DNA from: Owenia fusiformis
Taxonomy: Eukaryota > Annelida > Polychaeta > Sabellida > Oweniidae
Direction of reading: 5' to 3'
Length of the DNA stretch: 64,000 bases
Assembly: GCA_903813345.2 (NCBI GenBank)
Contig: CAIIXF020000009.1
Coordinates: 3,968,001-4,032,000 of the forward strand
Below are positions 36,301 to 51,300 of this stretch, one piece after another (positions within the stretch are counted from its first letter, which is position 1; every line of letters starts with the position of its first letter). The translations under genes were made by a program, and so were the position numbers. The notes beneath the pieces are model-generated. The model saw nothing but the letters and a program-made list of their open reading frames with translations. It was not told where the DNA came from and ran no database searches.

Positions 36301-39300
36301 AAACATTGTTTTTTACCTTATATCCTCTCTCTGACAATTCTATAGCTATTCAATAACAATGATACACAGATGAGGAAATGCCATGTTGATTAGAGTAAAG
36401 AGACAAAAAAAGTGGAAAATATGCACTCACAAATATATAACAAAAGAGGCTCTAGCATTGCTGATGCACTTTCACCCATTGTATTATTGTGTGATTGTTA
36501 AAGGTGGAGCAGTCATTGAGATTAATTAAGGGGCTCTAATAATGCGCCTATCGTTCACATCAGGACAATATCCAATCAAAATGCAGATAATATTAAAGTA
36601 CGGACAAATAATGAGGAAAACATGAACTGAAGACACCCCGAGTGTCATATGACATCAAACATCATTTGACATCAGACGTCAAATGACATCAGAGTTGTTC
36701 TATATAGTAACAATGCACGGGCACACTGACACATTCCGACAAGGTCACAAGGCATTTCTTCATACTGCGACGTAATTATAAATGATAACTTAGCGGTTAT
36801 GTGTTGTGCTATACCACAGAGTATGTAATAAATAAATAACCATGCACCTCGATCTTTCTCCCCTCAACCACAGTTCCGTTCAGTTTTTCACGTGCTCTCT
36901 CGGCTTCAGCGCTATTTTGGAAAGTTACAAAACCGAATCCCTACATGCATGAGGAAAATAATAAGGGGCATGCATTTAAAATCGTGCAAATCAACGAAAT
37001 CACAGCATTTGTTGTTGTTCATTTATTATGATGTTTACGAGTACAATAGACAAGTAACTGATCATGCGTGGAAGATTTGATCGCTATATATTCATTTGTA
37101 TTGCAAGTGAAGAAGTTTGAATGATAGATAGGTCATGCAAGAGTTCTTCTAGAAGCAATTGTTGTGTCCATGTATTGACAAAGCCTATAATTGATTGATC
37201 TAAGTTAACAGAGGCATGAGTTAACACTGATACAAGTCAACTTTTGTGCAATATACAACATTGGCACAGTCAACATTGATACGGGTTAACATTAGCTCTA
37301 GTCAAGATTGATATGAATCAACATTGGCATAAGTCAACACTGGCGCAGGTCAACATTATGCATTACAGCAGAGACACACAGACAAAGACAGTTGCCAGAC
37401 AGACAGATAGACAGATGGACAGACAACACACATACACAGCTCTACGATCGGCCAGCAGGGCTGAATGGAACACGTATACAGTGCTTGTTAATCGGTGTAA
37501 AGATAGACAGAGGGAGGGGAAATGAGACTGTGGCGGATATGTGAAAGCTCCTTGCATAGGATTCAAAGCTACCCATCCAAAATATGTTCATTCTGGTCAA
37601 GCCTTTTTCATACTTTTTCACACCAAAACATGAAAGTATTTAATTTTCACATTACTGATTGAGTTTGCGGCCTACGCCTGTACTATTACTCTCCTTACTA
37701 TTCCTTATGAAGCTAATGTGTTAAAGGATAGGCTGACCAGAGTGAGGCACACGGTATATGATAACATACATTAGAAACTTAATCACCTTACGGAACAATC
37801 AAAATGGCGGCCAGAGGAGGTCAACATTCAAAATGGCGGCCAGAGGAGGTCAACATTCAAAATGGCGGCCAGAGGAGGTCACACAAAGAAACAACCCCTA
37901 CTAAAATAATACAGTAAATAAATAGTCAACAGTTTTGGACCACCCTTCCAAGATCTAAAATAAACTGGCCCAAGAAAGAAGCCCTTAGGGTTCTTTATAA
38001 GAGTTTGCTATATTCAAAGCTTCCACCAAAAGAGGATTGTAGAGCGAAAGGAGGCAGAAAGTAGTAATAGGGCAATTAAAGGAACATGGAAACCTAAATG
38101 CCCAACATGTTAAATAAATGGAATGAAATGTAGATAGTGTAGGGGAGAGGGGAGCTCCTTGTTTTACACCAGATCTTGTTAATAAAGTTAGTTGGTCATA
38201 GAAAGATGTGTTAGCATAGGTTAGGAGCATATGTGTGCGTAATTCCTGAACTTGGATGATGACAAACATCGCTGTTGCAGTATGTATATTAATAGAGCAC
38301 ATATATGGTAACATATTGATCCAAACTAATCATAAACAGAAATTGCAGCACACATAATACAAGAGAGAAAGTATACGAGCTTTTGGACATAATTCATAAA
38401 TAGAAACAGTCTAAACTAAAAAATGCTCCACGGATGACTTGAGTTCACATAATGCAGCAGACTTTGAAAAATCGTAGAAATAATTGCAGAGCACTGTGAT
38501 GTGTGACTACATAAGCGATGTATAAGAAACAAAGAATGCCGAAATCGTAAAATTTGCTTGCCATTTTAATTTAGACTGCCCTGAACAACTTGACGAGCCG
38601 TGAGTTTCGTGTTTGACACTTCATATGTAACAATGTACAATACATTATAAGCTGAGGGCCCACACAAAGTTGTAATACTGACACTATTTTAGTCAACTAC
38701 TAGATTAGAAATCTGGACATTCTAAACCACAGTGTGTGTTCACTTAAACTTAATTATATCATTCTTTAAACTAACATTATCATTAAACTAGTCTAAGAAA
38801 TTACAAAATATTTTGTTCTACTAATATATTTAAACTAATGAAAATTAGGAAATATAACATGGATTTAATTATTATATATTTTATTCATTTTCTTTATTTT
38901 CTTATTAATATGGTGACGATAATTCAGAAATGGACATACCTTGGATCCCCTTTCGTTGAATATAATTTCAACATCCAATATAGTTCCAAACTGCTGCAAA
39001 AGAATAAAAGATTTATTTAACTACTTATTTAGTCGACAACAATCACTAAGATACGAAATATGAAAATATTTTCCTGTATATATATACGATAGAAACCTAG
39101 TAAAGTAGAGAGCTAAACTTGGGACTTATAAATAAGTAGTCATCACATTTCTTAATTCATTTTTCATTTTTTATGTATACTGTACTCCCAAAAGATGTAT
39201 GCCTGAACATTGACTGAAAAACCTCTTGTTTTAAGGATAAGGGCAATATCACCAATATAAAGATTCTCTAATAAAACTTGAAGACTTTCAGGTAAAATAT

Positions 39301-42300
39301 AACTGGAACCTCCTGAACAATACAGAAACAGTATTTTCATGAATCATTGGTATAAATAAACTGACATAATTCACTTACTCCTAATAATTGCCTTAGATCT
39401 GCCTCTCTGAACCTAAATGGAATATTTGATACATGTAGTCTCTTTGGGCCTGGGGTCTCTGGTTTGGCTGGCATCTGTACATTTGGATTGATTGTGACCC
39501 CTGGGGGCATCTGGACTTCACCACCCTCCAGTTCTGTTTGCTGTAAAACAAAGAAGTAACATTTAATTTTGTTTTAGCTAATAGTGTTTCTTTGATATAC
39601 AGGATATAAAAAGAAAAGAAGTTCACTCTCTTCTTCCCAATAAACATCTGCAAGAAAATTGAATCGTTTTTAGATCATGCAATGTGGCAGACTTGTAAAG
39701 ACTCTGCACTCCAAGTTTAAACATGTAAAACATGAAATTGAAGAAATATCCAAAACAGCCTTGTGCTAAATACACATTGCTCCAACTCTGGCTAGGCTAT
39801 TCTCCACTTCTTTTTTACTTTATCTATTAGCCTTTGATTCAGAGGTGGTTCATTGATCTCACCTATTTCATCATATCAGACTACATTGTCAGAATATCAC
39901 AACACAACATTTTCTACGAATAAATAGCTTACATTAATTTCAGAATCAACTCAATAGAACTAAAACTAAAATCATCTCAATAATCAGAGGGTTTGGCAGC
40001 TGTCTAATTCCAGGGTAGTTCAGTCCAATGATGGAAAGAACGGTTTCATTACATCTAAGACCATCATTAATCACATCTGAAAGCTATACCTCATTTCTGC
40101 AATATGAACTAATCAAAAACGCAATGCTTTTAATGTAAATTAATGGGAGGTTTATACAGATCTTGATCCCAGGGATGCATTATGCTCTTTATACTAATAT
40201 TTTGAGCTGATGCCTGAAATGATGTATAATATATTTTCATATCTTTATATAATAACAGACTTCCAGTTTTCTAGGATTCGATTGCTAATCTTTAAAAGAA
40301 AGCTTTATCTTTTAACAAGAGTTGATTCTTTTCTTTGGACCAAAATGTGATTTCTGTATCTTCATCTACCAGGCCTTGACAGCTACTCAATCAGGTCATC
40401 AAAACATTAAAATTAGCTACATTAATCAGAGGGTAAAAATTACCTTTAGCCTCTGAGCTTAAGGGTTTCTAATATATAACCTCCATCAAGTCCTTAATGT
40501 ATCTAATATTGTCACATGCACCCAAGAGGAGCTCGAAATATGAGCAATTTGTCTCATTTTAGGTCCCAGGGTTGCAATATATTAGTCTAACTTTAGAATT
40601 AATATTCAAGCATTAAGAATTAGGAGGTAGAAAATCTCCATTTTCCAGAATTGAAAGGCTTTCTATGAAGATGCAAATGTTTTTTCAGATGGCTGACATT
40701 TCTAGCTTTTTGTAGCTTTTGGTTGCTAATACTTTTATTAGCTACTGTATAACTTCTTCCAAATAGAATCAAATTTCTCTCTAGGGCTTTTATTCCTCTC
40801 TCTGTTACAAATTCTCATTATTGATTTTTTTTCAAAACTGGTCAAACCAATTTTTCTTGATTTTTACCATTTTCAAATGGGTGCAAGGGTTTCCAGTTTG
40901 GAGCCTATTTTCAAAAGCTCAAGTAAGTGTCAAGCCTACTTGCCTCAATATTGGAGAGATCACCAAAAAAGTGTAAAGCATGGCAGAGTAGAACCACTTG
41001 GAAACTCATTTATGCCATAGTGCATAAAAGGGCTATACCAGAAAACTCAATCTACTTGACCTACCAATAAACTTGATTATATATATCTGTATTTGCCCCA
41101 AACCATGGAAAGATGTGATATCCCTACCACTGAAGCAAGTAGGTGCTTTCCTTGAGATCTTTAAAGACTTGAAAATCCTGGAGAATTTGATTATTTTTGA
41201 ACCCACAGAAAAACCCTGATTCAGGAACTGAGGTAATACATAAAATACCGAGTGAACAATCTATTGAATGCTATAACCTGTAGCAACAGGGTTGTCAGAA
41301 CAAAGTAAAAACCTGTTCGGCTACTCTATTCTGCTCCAAAAATCAACTATCAATGATGTTTTATGGTCCAGGAACTAACGATATCTTGAAACATTACACA
41401 GATATCAGCTACTGAGACCCCACACATAAAATAAATCATGAATACACATTTGACCATAAGTACCACAAATAATTATCAATACATAACTATCATTAAGTAT
41501 CAGTCACAATAGTTAAATAAACTTACTACTACGGTAGACTGTAAATCTAGTAAAACTAGTAAATCTAGTAAATCTAGTAAAATCTTGTAAAATCTTGTAA
41601 AAACTTGATTATTCAATGTCTAAGATATAAAGTGCAAATGTCGAAAAAGCACTGAAAATGCCTTTGTATGAATGAAATGAACATGTAGAAAAAATTCTAC
41701 CTTTTATTTCATTATATTTAGTTACAAAACAACTATATGTTAGTACTGGATAACAAAATGGTTATCAAATGGTACACCCATTTTATCATCATACACAACC
41801 CACCCAAGAAGCATGCTCTATTAACAAATTAAGTTACATATTTAAGGACTGAGGGGACAATGCGTACCATCTAAATCTATAAAAGATCTAATCAGCCAAT
41901 CACGCTTTGAGGGGCATAACTTGAAAATGTATAAATTCATTGATATTCTATACACAGGTAAAGCGAGCTTTTCTACAGGTATGTGAAGTCCCAGACCAGG
42001 GTAGAATACACAGAGCCTTTGTGCTTCCTATAAAAATAGCTAAAACAGTTCCCCCGATAAACAAAAAGCCATTAGTAGGCTGATAGGAAAGATCGTTGCC
42101 ATGGTAACAACTAAGAGATGATGGTAGACTACCTGTATTCTTTTAGCATGATCTTTAATCCAGTGTCAAGAGGATTCAATATCCATTCAACACCCAAATG
42201 TTAGTTTTTAGATTTTTCAAACTAACCTTCTAAATAAATAAAGAAATGGTTACCACAACAACTGATTTGATACTTATTTCTTTCCTCATTTTCAAATTTT

Positions 42301-45300
42301 CCGAAGTAAGTATCATTTTCTATAGAAACCGTGCCAAAACTTTTCATTTTTGTACCTTTTTCTAAATAATCAACAGAATATCTAGAATTACCACTCAATC
42401 TAAATGATATTGCAAAGTGACCATATCTTTAAAATACAAATATGTAGTAAGAAAACTGATGAATCATTATCCAATAAAACTAAAATAAACTTAACGATTT
42501 CTTACCTTCATGCTGTTTTGTTTCACGATTCAGAAGAGCATACTTATCTCTAACACATAGACAATCCTAATTAACTGTTGCTCTGAGAGAAAGCGCTACC
42601 TGCCTAGGAGCTAGCAATCTTGACAACAGAGAACAGGGGCATTAGTATCTTTCTTTTATGTCAGATTGCATATCTCTGCAAGATTTCAAGCAAATTAAAC
42701 CCTCTGGTAATTTATACAATATACCCTCTGAGTTGATCTACATCTGGACTCATGGCAGAGAAGGCCCCCAAAACTAGCTATAATTAATAGTTCTTAACCG
42801 AATGCCAGACATTACATTTATAAGGAAACTATGGGGCCTTTCGTGAACAAGGGAATACTTTTATATAAACAGCAGTAATTGGGCAAGATACCTGTGATGA
42901 CAACATTATTTCAACTAGCTCTACCAATTATTTTTAGCTCAACAATTACAAAACATAATATAATATATTCGTAATAATATCAGCATTTGATTCTATCTTT
43001 CATTATCTTCACCTGCCATTTCATAAGCATTCTATATAACTGCTTCAGAACTACTTCATCAGGCTGACATCATGTAGTCATATAAATCCGACCATCGTAT
43101 GCTTTATTTTTCATTATTTTTTGATAATTTGGATATTTATTTTTTGTTATTTTCTTGCATACTAGGGTCGTACACACTTCCCGGTTGTAAATTGAGGGAA
43201 ATGCTTTCCTGGCCTGTTTAGGCAACCAAAATCACACAAATTATGTATTAGAATATGCTCTTCATCGATAATGTATTTAATCCTACCTTACACACGTCAA
43301 ACGCTTGATAATTGAAGAAGTATAAGAATTTTTCTGGAAAATTTTTTTTTCCCCATGTGTAGATGCATTCTGGGTAATGATTGTGTAAAAGTAAAACTCT
43401 AGGTGAAGCGAAAAACGAAATTACAATAAATAACAGCAGCCATATTGAGATCGAGATTTCAACTCGAAAGTTTATCATCGTCTTATGACAATTGAATCGC
43501 CTTCTCAGACACCAAGGAGGGTGAAGAAACCGAAAACAGATATGTTGGTAATAAATAATTACGATTTCGTTTTGGTTGCATGGTTTTACATTTAGACAGT
43601 ATTCAGTGACCTTGAGTGACCTTGAGAACCATATTGGTAATTGGTTCAAACATATACGAAAATGATTACATTTCTTCAATTATCAAGTATTTCCTGTGTT
43701 TAAGGTAAGAGTTAATACATTCTAGTTGAATCATTGGATCCATTATCTTATCTGTGTAACTTTTGTTGAGCATAGAGGGCAGAAAAGCATTTACCGCAAT
43801 ATACAGGGCTTAATATCCTCGACGCAAATGTTGAAAACAAAAATAAAAAACAAATATCCAAATCGTCAAAAAGAAACGTGAAACAACAACATTAAGTCGA
43901 GTTCACTTGACTAACATCATGCTGATTAAGGAAACTATTCTAAAGTTTTTCATGATTTAAGAGAAATAGATATGTTTTGGCAATAAATTTGATTGCACTT
44001 ACCTCATAAGGAACCAAGCTCATGGCGTTATTTTCTGTAATTGTGGATGATGAGATCCCCGAGTGAAAAATTAGTTTACTTTAATCCTATTATCCTGAAT
44101 TTTCCAAAAGGAATATATTTCTAGATCTCTATGTCTGGAATAGTAGGCCCTTGAAGCACTTGGGAGTCATGGCTCTTACAATGAACAAGCTTGCCTCTTG
44201 AAAAAATACTATAGATCAAGTACAACCATTTTGAATCATCGCGGTGGTCATAATTACAAAATACCTCCATCTATTTAAGATCTTTACAAAATTCAATTTA
44301 CGGGTTTACATTTTTCATCAGCTTATCATAGTTCAGTTTTTCGTTTCATTTATCAAGTTTTCTCAGAAATGGACTTTTGGTTTGTCAGAGTTAAAAAGGA
44401 TTTAGGGCTGAGCATTAACATTAAAGGTAAGTGGGACTTGAGCTATCTTCAAAACTGCCAAATAAAGATGGAATAAAAATCACCTTTCTTCATAAAAGTG
44501 GATGGATATGATGTTTTCCCAGAAAAAAGCTAAGTGGCTATATAAATGCCATCAATAAAGAAGAGATAACTTCACTCAACGAGATCCAATAATCCCAGAA
44601 AAATCAACCTTCTTTCCTCAAATATCAAAAAAAGGTAAATAAAACAACAACAAAAAATTTACAGAACAGGTGCTTGAAATAGACAATGTCTCAAATTTCT
44701 CAAAAGATGACGTAATGAAAGAACATGACAAAACTATTATGAATGCCATTCATGTTTTCCAAATTATCCAATCACGCCATCTGGTACCTCAATATATCAA
44801 GTGGCTCCCTCTTGCAGAATAATATAATGGTACTTATTATATAATAGATAAAAATATGACAAAAGATTTGAGACCTTTCATGACGTAGAATGGTGGCTAT
44901 AATGATACATCATCGAATCCTTGAGGTATCATAATAATCTAGGACCACCATTAAAGAAAATAAACAATTTGCTTGAATTATTCTATGAACACCAAGTATA
45001 ATGATTTATTACAGACCTTGGGGTCCGTTTTTGGAAAACGTCATAACTTACGATTTGGTCGCAAGACATTGTTTGTCAAAAGACAGTGGTTTTCATGGAA
45101 TCGTATTGAGTTATAATCACACCAAAAATGAACCCCTGAATGACTAAACTGAATGCCAGTCGCAATAATGGTGACTTATGTCACCTGTAGAATGCCATAA
45201 TAAAAAGACCATGGACAATTTGTTTTCCTTGATTAGTGAAAACCATTAGTCTATTATCATGGAATGATATTAAAAAAACATCACATGGCTTTCAGATCAT

Positions 45301-48300
45301 ATCCGCTACATGTGACAACCCTGAGCAACAATTGTCACTTTCCTGAATGCAGATTCCATTTATCACTCTTCTGTGAAAGAATTCAAAAATGTTGATACAT
45401 ATCAAAAAGCTTTGAATAATGTGGACCCATAACATTTCATTTTATCATTACTCTAAGTTATCATATGTATTTGAAAAGCTCAAATAATTTGTCAGGTACA
45501 CACTGGACATAATATAATTTGCATCCGGCACTGTGCCACTTTAAGTAAAATCTACCCTCTAATTGATATAGAAAGTCTCATCAAAATGTCATCCTGATTA
45601 ACAACATGGTCTTTAGCTCATCAATGTTTTGTTCTTTACTCTCACATTGAAGGTCTTGCAGAAAAACCATCTCCCATTCATTTTCTCTCTTACAAACTGT
45701 GAAAATATATGAATATGATCGAGGAGACCTGTCACTGGCTCAATGAAATACATGTCACAGAAACAATGATGATTTTATATAATTAAATACGGTAAGTAAC
45801 TGTAAACTTAATAAAACCTTTTGTACTGTAAATAATGCCCAGATGAGATGTATGTGCAATATCATATATATTATAATAGGAAGCAGATATTTAAGATAAT
45901 ACCCTAGCTTATAACCATCTTTAACCTTTACATCATGTAATATCAACATGACATAACAGTTATGGGTGTGGTACTGTATATATTAAAGCAACAGTTAATT
46001 AGTTTCATGAAAACCAGCCCCACCCCTTCTTCATCTTAATCAGGGGAGGGGGGGTCAGTTCATTTTGCCTTTTTAATGTGATCTATTTTTACAACAAATC
46101 TGCCCAACTTGCTCTGTTATCTATTTTCCCAGCCAGAGTGTTATGACACTCAAAACATCTTTCTGCTTCACTGAAACATGGCTGTAAAGAATTGAGATGA
46201 TGTGATGACTTATCATAATGAGCCAGAGGCATCTTACATGGCTTTTTAAAGGAACTGAATGTAAAATGAATACAAGTTATTTATTCAAAGAAAATGTTGT
46301 GTCATGATATTCTGACAATGTAGACTGATAAGATATAGGCTAAACCAATGATTCATGGAATATGTGAGACAACAGACAAACTTGATGCAAAACTACCCCC
46401 CCCCCCCTCCTTCTCTTCAATCATAATTTAGAACTAGCTCATTTCAACCTTGCTCTACATGATAGAACATAAGAGCCACAAAACCTCATTAACGCAAAAC
46501 ATCATTAATGGTTGCCAATCCCCATATCACGCCTGACAGAGATGCAACAATAATCTGATATTCTACTGGCTGATGGTAAACTAACTAGCTCCTTCCATCA
46601 AAATATCATAAAACTATATCTCTTCAATTTCACACCTTATGGCCTGCAATGGGAGAATGTAATGAGTGTGAAATGTTGGATTCTATCCCTGTTATAAGCA
46701 CATCAATCTATTAGATCAAGAAAAGATCAAACAATGTTAGTCTTGCTTCAGGCCCTTTTGCCCCCCCCCTTCAACTATAAGTAAAGTATAAAGAGGTGGG
46801 GTCTACTCGGACTTGATGTAAGACCATTTATGACTGTATATATTTCAGGTTTAGTGTCACTACTCATCATTTATGTTATGTTATGTTCCTGAAATCAAAA
46901 ATTAAGACAAAACCTTTAAACCAACCATGCCTTACTCTTTGTGAAAATACAGTTACACTGCCATAATTTATATCTCATTTTCGCTAAATGATATAAATAT
47001 CATAAAATATTACTAAAAATTCTTAATGAATTACCTGAACAACTTGTTGTGTTGTGTTTTGCACATCCATATTTTACTCCTAATACCTAAGTAGTCTCTT
47101 AATTAGAAAACTGAAGCAACTAAACTCCTATGACCTCTACTCTACTGTTTATGATATTGCAATGAATTTTTATCATTAGGTGGAGACATTAAAAACCTGT
47201 TACACATCAATTTATGCTCCTAATGTTGTCAGAGCCTAATTAAAGGTAAATACCCTTAATTGTAATTATCTAGCAGAGAGATGAAAGTCATAATATGTCA
47301 GGAAGGAACTTTCGATTTCAGGTACATTAAAGTTCTGCCACAGTGATACAATCAACTAAAAGACCCCAGGGGCCTGTGTGTAAGACATTCAATCATGTCA
47401 TTCTACCCTTCATATCCCAGACCTCCAAAAATAGAACTTTTTTAAAAATATTTACATCAATATAATATATATCTAAACTATATACCTTAATCTAAGATTG
47501 TTAGCTAATTCCTAAATGCTTTCTTTACATTTGTAGATGATGTCCTTGGAGATTTTATTCCAGGACCAGAATGCAATCAAGAATGGCAGGTGGAACAATC
47601 AGCACAAGAATATAGTAATCATATACTGTATTATGAAGCTTGACATAAGATTCTACCTTCTATAATTATACATTAGATATTAATCATAAAAGGTATCATC
47701 ATATTGTCTACCGAGTTTTGTATTGAAGGTGATATACTTAAAGACGGATTCCTTTTTTTAATTTTCAAGTTCCCTTATATGATTCTTCAGGGCTATATTT
47801 CCAACATATTTATCATTTCCAGAAGTTTAATTTTGCTTCTTTAGATTGTTTCATCAACATTACAAGGTCTTGCCCCAGGGTTTTACTCTTGAGAAATTGT
47901 GGTCTGTACACACTACCTTCTCTTGTACATGCTCTGGCAGAGGGACTTATATCATGATCCAGAGTACATCAAAATGCCTCTTGGTGTCTTGGTGTCTTGG
48001 TAGTTGTTCAAAAATGACTCACTCTCTAATGACATCGGTTTACATGCCAAAAACTAACAATATTGTAGAAGTTAACTTCAGGATTGGCATTGGATGAGAT
48101 TCATCTTTTTCTGTTTTTTTTAAGGTATTAAGTTTAGAGAACGGGAATCAAATTCAACATCAACATTATATTATTGACATGACTTCTAAACCTCAGGAAT
48201 CCCTATAAACAATTGCAAATACTAAACCTAAAAGTAGAAACCATTATCTACAGGGTGTTCCATATGTATACACCCCTTTAAACTCGTACATGTAGCATTG

Positions 48301-51300
48301 TCACACTAATGTCAAATCAAATAAAGATATGATACCAAAATAGTTTTCAAGTCTCTCAACTGCCCTCATTCACTTCCAGATGTATTTGGAGACAAAGGAA
48401 GATTCAAAAGAGCTTGAAGCTAGATTGATGCACAAAAAATGTGAGATATGAAAATTATTTGGACCAACAGTTAATGCTAAAACAATAGGGGCAATAGGTG
48501 TCAATAGGTCAGCTCAATATGTATCTCTATTCAGTTGAACATTTGTTGGACCCATCTGTTAGGAACAATTATGCCAACAGCTGTTTGTGAACTTCTAAAT
48601 TCATCATCAGTCACCTGCCAAAATTACCTTTAAGTCCCCAAGGCATTCACCTATACCAGTTTACATGTACTGTGAATGCGGGTACCTTTCAAAGGCTAAT
48701 TAGGCAAAGGTTATCTTATAAAGATGTATATAAACTTTATAACATGAACCATTTATATAATAAATACCATATTATGGATTTGTGAGATATCTCAAACTTT
48801 TTACCAGTTTGGTTTTCAAAAAAAGGTATCAATACTAAATATAACTTGGAAACCCAATATGGGTAAATTGTTGATGTTTTACAAATGTATGTATCTTTCT
48901 TTAAAAGCATTGAACCCAAACTCTGGAAAAGCGTAGGCCAACTAAGGCAATGATCAGGCAGAAACTGTTAAGAACCCATCCCTCAACCCCCTTCTCGTGC
49001 TGTGCTGTTAATATCAAATACGTTTGGTCTGATTTTGAATAGGGTGTTATGAGGAGGGATGTGAAGATAATGGAAATGCAAAACACTATTGTTGCGCAGT
49101 AGCTAGCAGATAAAGCTCACTTTAAAGAAACATTTCTTAATTTAAACATTAACAATGCAGTTTGTCACAATTTATATTCAAAGTCTAACACTGTCATGGC
49201 ACAGCTCTACAGTTTGTGCCACTTATGGACAAACTGTTACATTCAATACATCATCATTAAATAATCAAAAACAGACATGACAATATCAAAAAAAAATTAC
49301 ACAAACGAGACTCCCTTACATGTACATGCCTCGCTTACAGAACATAAATTTTACCAGGGACTTCTGGGATTTGAGATATTGTTTTGACATTTTAGAACTA
49401 TTATCTACACTAATGAAATAAAGCAATTTCAATGAGGGTAATGGACCATCTTAAGATGACATGAAAATGTATGAGTCACATCTATTCTATGGTCTCCAAT
49501 TACCAAGACAAATCTCACATGACATACTAGCCCAAAGAAAAAGGATTAAGACTGGTAGAGTGGCATGTACTGAGCTACTGGCCTACCAGAGTTAATCCTT
49601 TCAGGCTTGATTGATCTAAAATGAGAAATTGATAGATTTAAGACCAGACATATAAGATACCATATGTATATTAGATAGTTAATGGATGACCCACTTTTAA
49701 TCATGCATGAAATCTCTGCTACCATTTACAATTTTTATAGAGGTCGATGTAGTATGTGCCAAGAGAGAGAGAGAGAGAGAGGTGTTTATTAAGACAGGTT
49801 TCACTGTATACTGTCTTGTCCCATGCAGATTGAGCCATATCCAACATTGATAAAGCATCATGAGCCTCTGGGATAGACAATCAATATGGTTGAGTTAGAC
49901 TGGAATAAAAACAAATGTGACAAACTCACAAATAGACCAAGTGGATGCATCATGGCATAGACGACATTTCAATGATGAGCCAAAGAAAAAATTTGATCAA
50001 AGCAATCATATTTGGTCATTTATATATTATAAATTGATTGTTGATGGAGCTCTCTCATTAATAGGGAAAATGGTATTGTACCAATATTTCCATCCATCAA
50101 CCATGGATTGAAGAAAATGAGAGGTTACCAGGGTTATGAAAGCCAAGATATGTGACTATGAATGCCTCATGTTATCTACTTAGTAATCATTAATAGGCAG
50201 AGTTCAAACTAAGAATTCCTGTGTTGCATCAAGAATACTCCACATACTAAGAATTAGGTAACTAAGATAGGCTGAGAAATTGTTTCATGTATATCTCTAA
50301 TATTGCCCTTTGTACTTTTGATTTAACAAATGCCAACCCTTCATCTGGCATTTCACTGTATATATGTCTGATTAACAACACTGTTCATAGTCACCATGTG
50401 TTAATTTATTTAAAAGTATTGCATTTCTAAACAGATGAAGAAATTTAAAACCATTGTAAGTAAATATATGGTAATTAAATAAGCATAGTCTAATTAGAGA
50501 TAATTTCACTTATCCTAATTGAAACGAAAGTTTTTAATCATGATAATGGGTTCAAATAAAAATAAATTCTTATCGTTTGTCATTAAGAAAGTTCAATAAC
50601 CATAAATTGTAATTTAGCAATGTTTATGTAGCCATAAATAAATATATAAACAAGATGAATTCCAGTTAAAAACAATAAAATAATCATTTTCAAGCCATTA
50701 TCTATGAAGTATGATTCCATAGCTAGTTGAAATGATGAAATATCACCATTACCAAGTGACCATTATAAGTCTCAATGGCCAGATAGAAGATACTAAACCA
50801 AATACATAAACTATTTTTCTTGATTTCCCAGAAGAAAATAAAGATTGGACAGTTTGGTTTAAAGTCAGTAGAGAATGAAACCAATTCAAAATATGAATTA
50901 TTCTTAATAATGAAGGGACTCTTACAAATTGATGTTTTAACCTCTGCTCAAAGAGTGGTATCTCTATGGCTTAAAAATATTGATATTATATGACATTTCA
51001 TTTCAAAAAGAAATCAAGGCCAGTAGAAGTACCACTTCTTCTTATAGTCAAATGTTTCATTGTTAAAAAAAGCAATTATGCAAATCAAACTTTGTCTTCG
51101 TCTTCTATGTGGAGTAGTGCACTTAGACATATTGTAATAACCTCAATATTAGAAGACAAAGAGAATTAATCATGATTCTCTCATGGAAGTGATAGATCCC
51201 ATTCAATGAGATAATCCAAGCATAAAGCAAAATATGAGGCTGAAAGTATAGATCTTGAGAAATATTTGCATGTTGAGATGTATTAACCAAGGAAGCCAGC

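Larger units (their letters stand above)
32776..36847. other. RBFOX intron, 4.1 kb, downstream of the 93-nt exon
   Basis: AT-rich. It holds an inverted repeat (33867-34003) and a 60-bp tandem repeat (34119-34282). No extra exon was recognised. Confidence 0.5.

Noticed and set aside
43248-43679. 143-aa minus-strand ORF in RBFOX intron
   Set aside because: No family similarity, and not in phase or splice context with RBFOX exons.
48254-48290. Possible second mariner-like element end (CAGGGTGTTCC)
   Set aside because: No matching inverted end was found nearby; it may be a solo remnant.
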